5,324 bases of DNA from Comamonadaceae bacterium (GTDB taxonomy: Bacteria > Pseudomonadota > Gammaproteobacteria > Burkholderiales > Burkholderiaceae_C). The stretch spans positions 1 through 5,324 of the forward strand of contig CANCCF010000248.1 in NCBI GenBank assembly GCA_947374485.1. Direction: 5' to 3'. The translations under genes and the position numbers were made by a program. Shown here one piece after another: positions 1-5,324 of this stretch. Each line of letters starts with the position of its first letter. Positions within the stretch are counted from its first letter, which is position 1. A model generated the notes under the pieces. That model saw only the letters and a list, made by a program, of their open reading frames with translations. It searched no databases and had not been told where the DNA came from.

Positions 1-1
1 A

Positions 2-148
2 GCCGCCTGGAACCCCGACGGCACCGCCGACGTACACTACCGCGGCGCGCGCTGGACAGCCATACACAGACCCGGCGTAACACCCAGCCCAGGACCGCAT
101 CGCGTGGCTGAACTGGTGGGCACCCGCCTGCTGGTCGACAAGGCCTGA
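2..148 (+). CDS. NfeD family protein, C-terminal fragment (5' end outside window)
   Basis: Only the last 48 residues are visible, ending at TGA 146-148. They read as the small beta-barrel (OB-fold-like) C-terminal domain of NfeD proteins: a G-T-A-D-V-x-Y-x-G-x-x-W-T-A strand pair, then a run ending in V-A-E-L-V-G-T-R-L-L-V-D-K, which is the usual closing strand. In this family the missing N-terminal part normally carries several membrane segments. The domain is thought to work with SPFH/stomatin proteins in membrane organisation, and such genes are typically adjacent, as in the E. coli ybbJ-qmcA pair. A complete SPFH gene starts 53 bases downstream on the same strand, which strongly supports the call. 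The frame has no internal stop before the window edge. The fragment is too short to tell NfeD subtypes apart, and no start can be assigned. Confidence 0.82.
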   Translation, partial: AAWNPDGTADVHYRGARWTAIHRPGVTPSPGPHRVAELVGTRLLVDKA

Positions 149-162
149 ACGCCGATCCAATT

Positions 163-186
163 AACAACACAGACAACAACACAGAC
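163..186 (+). repeat. Perfect tandem repeat, 2 x 12 bases, in the SPFH gene leader
   Basis: The unit AACAACACAGAC occurs twice back to back (163-174 and 175-186) with no mismatch. It ends just upstream of the AAGGA ribosome binding site of the SPFH gene. The block contains no T, so it should stay unstructured in the mRNA. It looks like a slippage duplication in the short spacer between the NfeD and SPFH genes. Confidence 0.85.
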
Positions 187-189
187 TTC

Positions 190-194
190 AAGGA
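190..194 (+). promoter_or_regulatory. Ribosome binding site of the SPFH gene
   Basis: AAGGA lies 7 bases before the ATG at 202. This spacing is near ideal and fixes the start of the SPFH gene at the methionine directly ahead of its hydrophobic N-terminal segment. Confidence 0.75.
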
Positions 195-201
195 CAACAC
201 C

Positions 202-1110
202 ATGGAAATTGCAATCGTCATACTGGTTATCGCCATCCTCTTCATCAGCCGCAGCATCAAGGTGGTGCCGCAGCAGCACGCCTGGGTGATAGAGCGCCTG
301 GGCAAGTACCACAGCACCCTGACCCCGGGCCTGAACATCCTGGTGCCCTTTGTGGACCGGGTGGCCTACAAGCATGTGCTCAAGGAAATCCCGCTGGATA
401 TCGCCAGCCAGGTCTGCATCACGCGCGACAACACCCAGCTGCAGGTCGACGGCATTCTGTATTTCCAGGTGACCGACGCCATGCGCGCCAGCTATGGCTC
501 CAGCAACTACATCGTGGCGATCTCGCAGCTGGCCCAGACCAGCCTGCGCTCGGTCATCGGCAAGCTCGAACTCGACAAGACCTTTGAGGAGCGCGACATC
601 ATCAATGCGCAGGTGGTGGCCGCCATCGACGAGGCCGCGCTGAACTGGGGTGTGAAGGTGCTGCGCTATGAAATCAAAGACCTCACACCCCCTAAAGAAA
701 TCCTGCACGCCATGCAGGCGCAAATCACCGCCGAGCGCGGCAAGCGCGCGCTGATTGCGGCGTCTGAAGGCCGCCGCCAGGAGCAGATCAACATCGCCAC
801 CGGCGAGCGCGAGGCCTTTATCGCCCGCTCTGAAGGTGAAAAGCAGGCCGCCATCAACCAGGCACTGGGCCAGGCAGCTGCCATCACGGCGGTGGCCGAT
901 GCCACGGCCGGCGCCATCGAGCGCATCGCGGCCGCCATCCGCCAGCCCGGTGGCGAGCAGGCGGTGCAACTCAAGGTAGCTGAAAAAGCGGTGGAGGCCT
1001 CTAGCAAGGTGGCCAACGAGGCCAACACCACGCTGATCATCCCCGGCAACATGAGCGAGGTCTCCACCCTGATTGCCACGGCCATGAAGATGCTGCAGAC
1101 CAGCAAGTAG
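202..1110 (+). CDS. SPFH domain / stomatin-like membrane protein (QmcA type)
   Basis: This is a complete 302-residue protein of the stomatin/prohibitin (SPFH) superfamily, close in size and layout to E. coli QmcA. Residues 2-15 are one hydrophobic N-terminal anchor (E-I-A-I-V-I-L-V-I-A-I-L-F-I). The SPFH domain follows at about 20-178, with family landmarks V-V-P-Q-Q-H-A-W-V-I-E-R-L-G-K-Y, the T-P-G-L-N-I-L-V-P-F turn and the I-T-R-D-N-T-Q-L-Q-V-D-G strand. Residues 165-245 are an Ala/Glu/Arg-rich helix predicted to form a coiled coil (repeats of A-x-S-E-G-x-x-Q-x-x-I). The end carries the conserved A-N-T-T-L-I-I-P-G-N and a short amphipathic helix. Family members oligomerise into membrane rings or microdomains and help proteases or partner proteins. 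An NfeD gene sits directly upstream, the usual partner, and probably shares the transcript. The ATG at 202 has an AAGGA site 7 bases upstream. The superfamily is certain; the QmcA-like role is inferred. Confidence 0.95.
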   Translation: MEIAIVILVIAILFISRSIKVVPQQHAWVIERLGKYHSTLTPGLNILVPFVDRVAYKHVLKEIPLDIASQVCITRDNTQLQVDGILYFQVTDAMRASYGSSNYIVAISQLAQTSLRSVIGKLELDKTFEERDIINAQVVAAIDEAALNWGVKVLRYEIKDLTPPKEILHAMQAQITAERGKRALIAASEGRRQEQINIATGEREAFIARSEGEKQAAINQALGQAAAITAVADATAGAIERIAAAIRQPGGEQAVQLKVAEKAVEASSKVANEANTTLIIPGNMSEVSTLIATAMKMLQTSK

Positions 1111-1135
1111 TGGAGGGTTGGTTCCCGGCGGGGTG

Positions 1136-2848
1136 TTACGCCGCCACCAAAAGTGGTGCTGGTATGTGCCGGGTTTGAAAGTCCAGCGTGGACTCTTTTT
1201 CGGCGTAGAGCAAGAGTGCATGGTCACGGAATGAGGCCATGTGCCTGGCGTAAGGATTGAAGCCACGAAAGAATGGCAAAGCGGCCTGGAACTGCTTGGC
1301 CGCCTCGTCCATGGACATGCCGCTGGCACAGCGATAGCCCAGGCGCCCACCCAGGGGCGAGTCCTGGCGCAACCACACATCTTCAATCGAAAACTTGGGC
1401 AAATCCTTGGACACTGGTGAGCCTTGCTCCAGCGAAAACACACTGCGGTGAATGGCGGAAATATGGGCCTGGTTCTGCTCCAGAAAGCGCAGCGTGTCGG
1501 AAAACTCCTGCGGCGTTTCGGTGGGAAAACCGCAGATCACGTAAACATGGTTGTGAATTCCCGCAGCGCGCGCATCGCGCAGCACCTCGGCCACCTCCTC
1601 CACCTTGGTGCCCTTGCCCATCAGGTCCAGCACACGCTGGTTTCCGCTCTCCAGCCCCCACAGAATGTACTTGCAGCCCGAGGCTGCCATCTCCTGCAGA
1701 ATCTCTGGGGTGAAGGTCTTGTTGGGCTTGGATAGCGCGTAGTAGGCAATATCCAGATTGGCTTCGCGAATGGCCCGTGCCAGGCGTACAAAGTGGCCCG
1801 GTGCAATCATTTCGTCCACAAAGGAAAAGTGTCGCACGCCCTGCGCCACCATGGTGCGCAACATGGCAATCACATTGTCCAGCGAATGCATGCGGTAGGT
1901 ATCACCGGCTGAAAAATAATGGACGCAGAAGGTGCACTTGCGCCAATAGCAGCCGCGCGAGAGCAGCAGAGCCGCCACTGGCTTGGGTGAAAAATAGCGC
2001 TTGAAATCGACTTGCGAAAAGTCCGGAGCACCAAAGGCATCAATGTCCTTTTGAAACGAGGCGGGCACTTTGACGATTTGCTCCGCCTCACGGTAGAAGG
2101 CACCGGCCACGCCCTGCGGCTGCCCTTCGCCCTCCAGCAGGGCCCGCAGCGGCAGCTCACCGTCTCCGGTCACGATCACATCGGCCGCGTGGGGGTACCA
2201 CTGCATGAAGTGCTCCACGCCCTCGGTGAAACAGCTGCCGCCAAAAAACACCTTGCGCCCAATTTGCTCGCGCGCATAGCGCCCCAGCATGGCGCCTATG
2301 GGCAGCTGCTCGGAAAAAATCATGGAGACACCCAGCATCTCCGGCTGGGTCTGTTCGATCTGCTACAACAGTGCCTTCAGCATGGGTGAGAGCGCACCGG
2401 TCTTTTCCCAGTGATCACATTCCTGCGTCAGGATCTCCACGAAGATCTCGGTGAACATCAGGAAGGTGTGGCCCAGCAAGTCATAGAGCTGCGGGTTGTT
2501 GTAGAAATTCTCATCGTCATGCCCGGTGAACATGTGCGCGGCGCGCAGCACCGCCGCCGTCTTCACGCCCATGCGCTGCTCCATCAAGGGCGTCAGGGTA
2601 ATTTCGCCCTGGGCAATGCCGGTCAGCAGAAAGCGGAACAACCAGACGTTCAGGTCCAGCACCGTAACCTGCCACGTGGGCATTTCGCGCTCGATATAGC
2701 CCTTGAGCATGGCCACTCCCAAAGGTGGTGAGGTCGGCATGGTCAGCGGGGGGAATACCAGGGTCAAGCGGCGGGTGCGGGCGGGTGCTGCCTTGATGGA
2801 TTTCGCGGGTTTGCGAAAGCGCAGGGGGGATTCTTTGGAGGAGCTCAT
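1136..2848 (-). pseudogene. Cobalamin-binding-domain radical SAM protein, interrupted by one amber codon
   Basis: One reading frame of 570 codons plus a TAA stop (1138-1136) runs from ATG 2848 and is broken only by TAG at 2365-2363 (codon 162). Counting that codon, residues 28-67 resemble the first half of a B12-binding Rossmann domain (L-T-L-V-F-P-P, then P-P-L-G-V-A-M-L-K-G-Y, then V-T-V-L-D-L-N). The domain resumes after the stop with E-M-L-G-V-S-M, F-F-G-G-S-C-F (about 201-207) and V-I-V-T-G-D-G-E (about 224-231). The radical SAM domain has cluster cysteines 290, 295 and 298 (C-X4-C-X2-C), an F-V-D-E strand near 333-336, G-L-E-S-G near 388-392 and G-F-P-T-E-T near 420-425. Substrate and reaction cannot be told. 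Fragments are 2848-2363 (161 residues) and, with a possible restart at ATG 2338, 400 residues. No Shine-Dalgarno precedes ATG 2848. An in-frame GTG at 2950 lies inside the tRNA terminator and is unlikely. A base-call error or partial read-through remains possible. Confidence 0.85.
2363..2365 (-). other. In-frame amber (TAG) codon inside the radical SAM gene
   Basis: On the minus strand the local reading is CTG TTG TAG CAG ATC GAA, and the frame is open on both sides. One C-to-T change from CAG would restore Leu-Leu-Gln-Gln-Ile-Glu, which fits the polar helix M-L-K-A-L-L-x-Q-I-E-Q-T-Q-P-E that precedes the next strand of the B12-binding fold. The stop therefore falls inside a domain, not at a domain border. 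Confidence 0.9.
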
Positions 2849-2877
2849 GGCGGTGGAGGTGTTTGGAGGCGCCGATT

Positions 2878-2897
2878 GTGTGCGAATGAATGCACAC
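2878..2897. repeat. Inverted repeat upstream of the radical SAM gene (possible operator)
   Basis: GTGTGC (2878-2883) and GCACAC (2892-2897) are perfect 6-base arms around an 8-base spacer made of GAAT twice. The repeat sits 30-50 bases upstream of the ATG at 2848 and downstream of the tRNA terminator, where a promoter or operator for the radical SAM gene would be expected. No good -35/-10 pair is visible, so a regulatory role is only a possibility. Confidence 0.35.
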
Positions 2898-2931
2898 TTT
2901 AACGGATGACACAGAACACGCAACCACAAAC

Positions 2932-2967
2932 AAAAAAGCCCCAGCTTCACAAGGAAACTAGGGCTTT
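2932..2967 (-). terminator. Rho-independent terminator after tRNA-Ser
   Basis: On the minus strand, AAAGCCCTAG (2967-2958) pairs with CTGGGGCTTT (2944-2935) to give a 10-base stem with one G-U pair and a 13-base loop. The stem merges into a run of six T (2937-2932), followed by GTTTG. It begins 48 bases after the 3' end of tRNA-Ser and ends about 85 bases before the radical SAM start. It should end tRNA transcription and any read-through from the pepA-holC operon. In the + direction the hairpin lacks a comparable T run, so it is called for the minus strand. Confidence 0.85.
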
Positions 2968-3014
2968 CAGGGATTCTGCTGACACGGTTGGAAAAACCGA
3001 AGAGAACCTATTTC

Positions 3015-3104
3015 TGGCGGAGCAGGCGGGATTCGAACCCGCGGTGGGTTTAACCCCACGCACGCTTTCCAGGCGTGTGACTTAAACCGCTCATCCACCG
3101 CTCC
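3015..3104 (-). tRNA. tRNA-Ser, anticodon GGA
   Basis: A complete 90-base class II tRNA decoding UCC/UCU. The acceptor stem GGAGCGG pairs with CTGCTCC (one G-U), followed by discriminator G and an encoded CCA (3017-3015). The anticodon arm is CACGC-CTGGAAA-GCGTG, with anticodon GGA at 3070-3068. The long variable arm diagnostic of serine tRNAs is GTGGG-GTTAAA-CCCAC. The T arm is GCGGG-TTCGAAT-CCCGC. All stems pair, so the gene looks functional. It has its own promoter just upstream and a strong terminator downstream, hence is an independent unit although it lies in line with the pepA-holC operon. No attachment-site duplication or integrase is visible beside it. Confidence 0.97.
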
Positions 3105-3114
3105 AGAGCCTCGT

Positions 3115-3123
3115 ATTCTAGCA
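3115..3123 (-). promoter_or_regulatory. Extended -10 promoter of tRNA-Ser
   Basis: The minus strand reads TGCTAGAAT: a TAGAAT -10 box (five of six consensus bases) with the TGN extension. It is placed so that transcription would start about 4 bases before the mature tRNA 5' end at 3104. No good -35 box is visible at 16-18 bases, which is normal for extended -10 promoters. Confidence 0.6.
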
Positions 3124-3144
3124 TCAAGCACAGGCTGCTTTGGC

Positions 3145-3156
3145 CCTGGGCCCAGG
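3145..3156. repeat. Perfect 12-base palindrome between the holC-coupled gene and tRNA-Ser
   Basis: CCTGGGCCCAGG reads the same on both strands and lies 11 bases after the stop codon of the 132-residue gene and about 20 bases upstream of the tRNA promoter. It could fold as a 4-base stem with a GGCC loop, but has no T run, so it is not a convincing terminator. A protein binding site or chance in GC-rich DNA are both possible. Confidence 0.4.
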
Positions 3157-3167
3157 AAACTTTCACA

Positions 3168-3566
3168 TCATTCGTTGGGGTGCTGCGGCTCGGGCAGTGC
3201 CTGCTCGATGGCTTCGCGCACCGCCTCTTCGATATGCAGGTGCAAGGAGGGCAGCAAGGCGCTGAACTGGGCCTCAAAAAGTTCCTGTGCCAGGTTGCGC
3301 AGTTCAGCCTCCAACTGCGGGCGCACCAGCTGAATCAGTTGCTGGGCCAGTGCCTGGCGGTCGGGTGCGGCCGCAACGGGCGCGGCACTGTAGGTCGGAT
3401 GGGGCACGTGGAATGCAGCCGCAGGCGTTTGCGCCACCTCAGCCATGGGGGCATGGTTGGCCGTGGCTGGCGCGAGGGCGGGAGCGGTCTTTGCCACTGC
3501 CAGCGACCCGGGATCCACCACCTCGGTCAGGGTGGGCAGGTAGCGCGGCGGCATGCGGCTGCTCAT
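3168..3566 (-). CDS. Conserved-looking protein of unknown function, translationally coupled to holC
   Basis: A 132-residue protein with no function I can name. Residues 1-17 form a distinct head (M-P-P-R-Y-L-P-T-L-T-E-V-V). Residues 18-68 are an Ala/Pro-rich, low-complexity and probably disordered linker. Residues 69-125 are a long amphipathic, Glu/Gln/Leu-rich segment (R-Q-A-L-A-Q-Q-L-I-Q-L-V through V-R-E-A-I-E-Q-A-L) likely to form helices and perhaps oligomerise. There is no signal peptide or membrane segment, so it should be cytoplasmic. Its ATG overlaps the holC stop as ATGA, and a GGAG site (3575-3572) lies 5 bases upstream inside holC, so the two are translationally coupled. This decides the start at 3566 over the ATG at 3554. 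It may belong to the DUF2486-type proteins of Burkholderiales, from memory and unverified. The conserved-looking ends joined by a variable linker suggest an adaptor, but that is inference. Confidence 0.85.
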   Translation of the reverse strand: MSSRMPPRYLPTLTEVVDPGSLAVAKTAPALAPATANHAPMAEVAQTPAAAFHVPHPTYSAAPVAAAPDRQALAQQLIQLVRPQLEAELRNLAQELFEAQFSALLPSLHLHIEEAVREAIEQALPEPQHPNE

Positions 3567-4003
3567 GCGGACTCCGTGCGCAGCTTCAGATCGTGGCGGG
3601 TAATGGTGTAGCCGCGCTCGGTGTAGTGCTTCCAGCGCTGGCGCGCCAGGCTGCGCTCCTGCTCATCCGTGCTGACCACTTCGATAACGCGCTCAAACTG
3701 TTCGAACTGCGCGGGCACGTCGTCGGCCAGGTTCACCAGAATGGGGAAGGACGTGTCCAGGGCCGCCTGCGTGTCCAACAACAGCACGGCCGAGCGGCTG
3801 CGCACGGCCTCTGCTGCGCTGGCATCGCAATGGGTGATGAAATCGGTGGGCGCCAGGCTCCACAAAGCGGCGTCCAGTGCGGCACATGCGTCGGCACTGC
3901 CGCGCACCAGCAGCCGCGCGCCGGCAGCGCTGGCCTTGCGCAGCAGCCGGCAGGTGTAGGCCAGCCGGTCTGGCGCGCCAAAATGGAATGCGACTTCGGT
4001 CAC
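3563..4003 (-). CDS. holC: DNA polymerase III subunit chi
   Basis: A complete 146-residue protein, matching the roughly 147 residues of E. coli HolC. Chi joins the clamp-loader complex through psi and binds the C-terminal tail of single-stranded DNA-binding protein, linking the replicase to SSB-coated lagging strand. Family landmarks visible are the N-terminal strand T-E-V-A-F-H-F, the helix C-R-L-L-R-K-A, the strand A-R-L-L-V-R-G, A-L-W-S-L-A-P-T-D-F-I-T-H-C, the central P-I-L-V-N-L-A-D-D-V-P, and the end F-E-R-V-I-E-V-V-S-T-D-E-Q-E-R-S-L-A-R-Q-R-W-K-H-Y. The start is GTG 4003: the frame is open further upstream, but homology begins at V-T-E-V-A-F-H-F and the upstream part would run into pepA. 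No clear Shine-Dalgarno is seen. It lies 31 bases after the pepA stop, the same order as pepA-holC in E. coli, and its TGA overlaps the next ATG. Confidence 0.95.
   Translation of the reverse strand: MTEVAFHFGAPDRLAYTCRLLRKASAAGARLLVRGSADACAALDAALWSLAPTDFITHCDASAAEAVRSRSAVLLLDTQAALDTSFPILVNLADDVPAQFEQFERVIEVVSTDEQERSLARQRWKHYTERGYTITRHDLKLRTESA
3572..3575 (-). promoter_or_regulatory. Ribosome binding site of the holC-coupled gene
   Basis: GGAG on the minus strand, 5 bases before ATG 3566 and inside the last codons of holC. It supports the ATG at 3566 and coupling to holC translation. Confidence 0.6.
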
Positions 4004-4034
4004 TGCAGCGTTTGCCGGTTCAACTGGCAGAGGT

Positions 4035-5324
4035 TCAGGCCACTTTGACCTGGGCCAACAGGTATTCCACCAGCAAGCCCACCGGGCGGCCGGTGGCGCC
4101 TTTGGCGGCGCCGCTCTTCCAGGCGGTGCCGGCGATGTCCAGATGCGCCCAGGGGTAGGTGCCGGCAAAACGTTGCAGGTACTTGGCCGCAGACACGGCA
4201 CCGCCGGCCCGACCGGCCACATTGGCCACGTCGGCAAACGAGGTCTTCAGGCCCTCGGCGTATTCCTCGTCCAGAGGCATTTGCCAACACAGGTCTTGCG
4301 CCGCGTCGCCGGCTGCACTCAGGGCCTGGGCCAGCGCGGCGTCGGGTGAAAACATGCCGCTGCGCACATTACCCAGGGCCACCACGCAGGCACCAGTGAG
4401 GGTGGCGATATCGACCACGGCGCGCGGCTTGAAGCGCTCGGCATAGGTCAGCGCATCGCACAGCACCAGGCGGCCTTCGGCATCGGTGTTGAGGATTTCA
4501 ATGGTCTGGCCGCTCATGCTGGTGACCACATCGCCGGGCTTGACGGCGCGCCCATTGAGCAGGTTTTCGCAGGAAGGAATCAGGCCGATGACGTTGATGG
4601 CGGGTTTGAGTTCGGCCAGGGTGCGAAACGTGCCCAGCACGCTGGCCGCACCGCACATGTCGAACTTCATCTCGTCCATCTCGGCCGCCGGCTTGATGGA
4701 GATGCCGCCGCTGTCAAAAGTAATGCCCTTGCCCACCAGCACCGTAGGCGCCACCGATTTGGCCGCACCGCTGTACTTCAGCACGATGAAACGCAAGGGC
4801 TCTTCCGAGCCCTGGGCCACGGCCATGAAGGCACCCATGCCGAGCTTGGCCACTTCCTTGGGGCCTAGCACCTCGCAGCTGATCTTGGCGTGCTTGGCCA
4901 GGGCCTGGGCTGCTTTGCCCAAGAGCGTAGGGGTGGCGTGGTTGGCCGGCCGGTTGGCCCATTCCTTGGCCAGCTCCACACCCGCAACCACGGCCACAGC
5001 GCGCTCGAAACCGGCCTGCAAGGCCGGGGCATTGCTGGCCGCCAGCAGCACCGTTTGCACGGTACGCGCTTCCGGTTTGGACTTGGTGGTGGTGTAGCTG
5101 TAGGTGGCGTCAGCCACGGCCGCCACAGTGGCGCGTACCGCGGCATCCGAGGCTGCGCTGGCAAAGGCCACCACCAGCTTTTTCAGCTTGTCCGACTTCG
5201 CGCTGGCCAGGGCGGCAGCAATGCCGCTGCGCACCTGCTTGGCGCTGCCGTCGCCAATGCCGGCAATCACCACACGCGGAGCCTGCGCAAACTGGGGTTG
5301 GTACAGCGCCAGAATTTTGCCGGC
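4035..5324 (-). CDS. pepA: Leucyl aminopeptidase (M17 family), N-terminus outside window
   Basis: 429 residues are visible, running off the right edge; alignment by motif spacing suggests about 71 N-terminal residues are missing. M17 peptidases are hexameric cytosolic two-metal enzymes that remove N-terminal residues, especially leucine, from peptides. E. coli PepA also binds DNA in Xer recombination and carAB regulation. The catalytic set is complete, in visible numbering: K199 and D204 (in K-G-I-T-F-D), K211 (I-S-I-K-P), D222 (K-F-D-M), and D281, E283 and R285 in the signature N-T-D-A-E-G-R-L. Their spacing matches E. coli K270, D275, K282, D293, D352, E354 and R356 exactly, with no indels between them. 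The N-R-P-A-N-H-A-T-P linker motif is also present. The stop is TGA 4037-4035. The frame stays open at the edge, and the internal GTG at 5273 is not the real start. It heads the holC operon. Whether the DNA-binding role is kept cannot be judged because the N-domain is cut. Confidence 0.97.
   Translation of the reverse strand, partial: AGKILALYQPQFAQAPRVVIAGIGDGSAKQVRSGIAAALASAKSDKLKKLVVAFASAASDAAVRATVAAVADATYSYTTTKSKPEARTVQTVLLAASNAPALQAGFERAVAVVAGVELAKEWANRPANHATPTLLGKAAQALAKHAKISCEVLGPKEVAKLGMGAFMAVAQGSEEPLRFIVLKYSGAAKSVAPTVLVGKGITFDSGGISIKPAAEMDEMKFDMCGAASVLGTFRTLAELKPAINVIGLIPSCENLLNGRAVKPGDVVTSMSGQTIEILNTDAEGRLVLCDALTYAERFKPRAVVDIATLTGACVVALGNVRSGMFSPDAALAQALSAAGDAAQDLCWQMPLDEEYAEGLKTSFADVANVAGRAGGAVSAAKYLQRFAGTYPWAHLDIAGTAWKSGAAKGATGRPVGLLVEYLLAQVKVA

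Noticed and set aside
1126..1145. GC-rich hairpin between the convergent SPFH and radical SAM genes as a bidirectional terminator
   Set aside because: The stem is only 5 bases (CGGCG/CGCCG or GGCGG/CCGCC), overlaps the radical SAM stop codon, and has no T run on either side.
37..1443. A 468-codon open frame on the minus strand across the SPFH gene and the end of the radical SAM gene
   Set aside because: It is antisense to a clear SPFH gene, its translation is low-complexity and rich in His, Gly and Arg, and it crosses two unrelated genes. It is a codon-bias shadow in GC-rich DNA.
2363..2365. The amber codon as a pyrrolysine site
   Set aside because: Pyrrolysine use needs dedicated pyl genes that are not expected in this lineage and are not visible here. 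A one-base change from CAG explains the codon more simply.
2849..2950. A longer N-terminus for the radical SAM protein from GTG 2950
   Set aside because: This GTG lies inside the loop of the tRNA terminator and the extra 34 residues show no family features. ATG 2848 is preferred even though it lacks a clear ribosome binding site.
2985..2999. Small hairpin CGGTT-GGAAA-AACCG just after the tRNA
   Set aside because: It has a 5-base stem without a T tract. The stronger hairpin at 2932-2967 explains termination.
3015..3104. tRNA-Ser as an integration site for a genomic island
   Set aside because: No integrase, no duplicated tRNA 3' end and no compositional shift are seen on either side in the window.
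3287..4048. A 253-codon open frame on the + strand across holC and the gene after it
   Set aside because: It is antisense to holC and the coupled gene, the translation matches no family I recognise, and it has typical shadow composition.
4486..5097. A 203-codon open frame on the + strand inside pepA
   Set aside because: It lies entirely antisense to well-conserved pepA, including its catalytic motifs, so it is not a separate gene.

Overview
The window is GC-rich, densely coded chromosomal DNA with no mobile element, CRISPR array or prophage gene. The gene content suggests a betaproteobacterium of the order Burkholderiales, probably Comamonadaceae. The evidence is the pepA-holC order, the style of the HolC and PepA proteins, and an NfeD-stomatin pair. 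The family-level placement is inference from protein character, not from a search.

Layout. On the + strand, positions 2-148 hold the C-terminal end of an NfeD-type protein, followed after 53 bases by a complete stomatin/QmcA-type SPFH membrane protein (202-1110). These two form a classic membrane-microdomain pair. Convergent to them, 25 bases away, lies a minus-strand cobalamin-binding-domain radical SAM gene (2848 down to 1136). It is interrupted by one in-frame amber codon at 2363-2365, so it reads as two adjacent fragments of a single 570-codon frame. Upstream of it, also on the minus strand, are an intrinsic terminator (2932-2967) and a complete tRNA-Ser(GGA) gene with encoded CCA (3015-3104). 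The tRNA has its own extended -10 promoter (3115-3123). Further upstream is a minus-strand operon: pepA (leucyl aminopeptidase, 5' end outside the window), holC (chi subunit of DNA polymerase III) and a 132-residue protein of unknown function that overlaps holC by ATGA.

How the parts relate. pepA, holC and the small unknown gene are transcribed toward the tRNA. The tRNA has its own promoter, and the hairpin downstream of it should stop both tRNA transcription and read-through from the operon before the radical SAM gene. The NfeD-SPFH unit is independent and reads in the opposite direction.

Most of the window is ordinary housekeeping DNA. The points worth a second look are the single amber lesion in an otherwise open radical SAM gene, its Cys-X4-Cys-X2-Cys cluster motif and the large insert in its N-terminal domain, the uncharacterised partner of holC, a perfect 2 x 12-base tandem repeat in the leader of the SPFH gene, and an inverted repeat upstream of the radical SAM gene. 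I found no convincing sign of an entirely new system. No stretch longer than 300 bases lacks a gene; the longest gap (2849-3014) holds the inverted repeat and the terminator.
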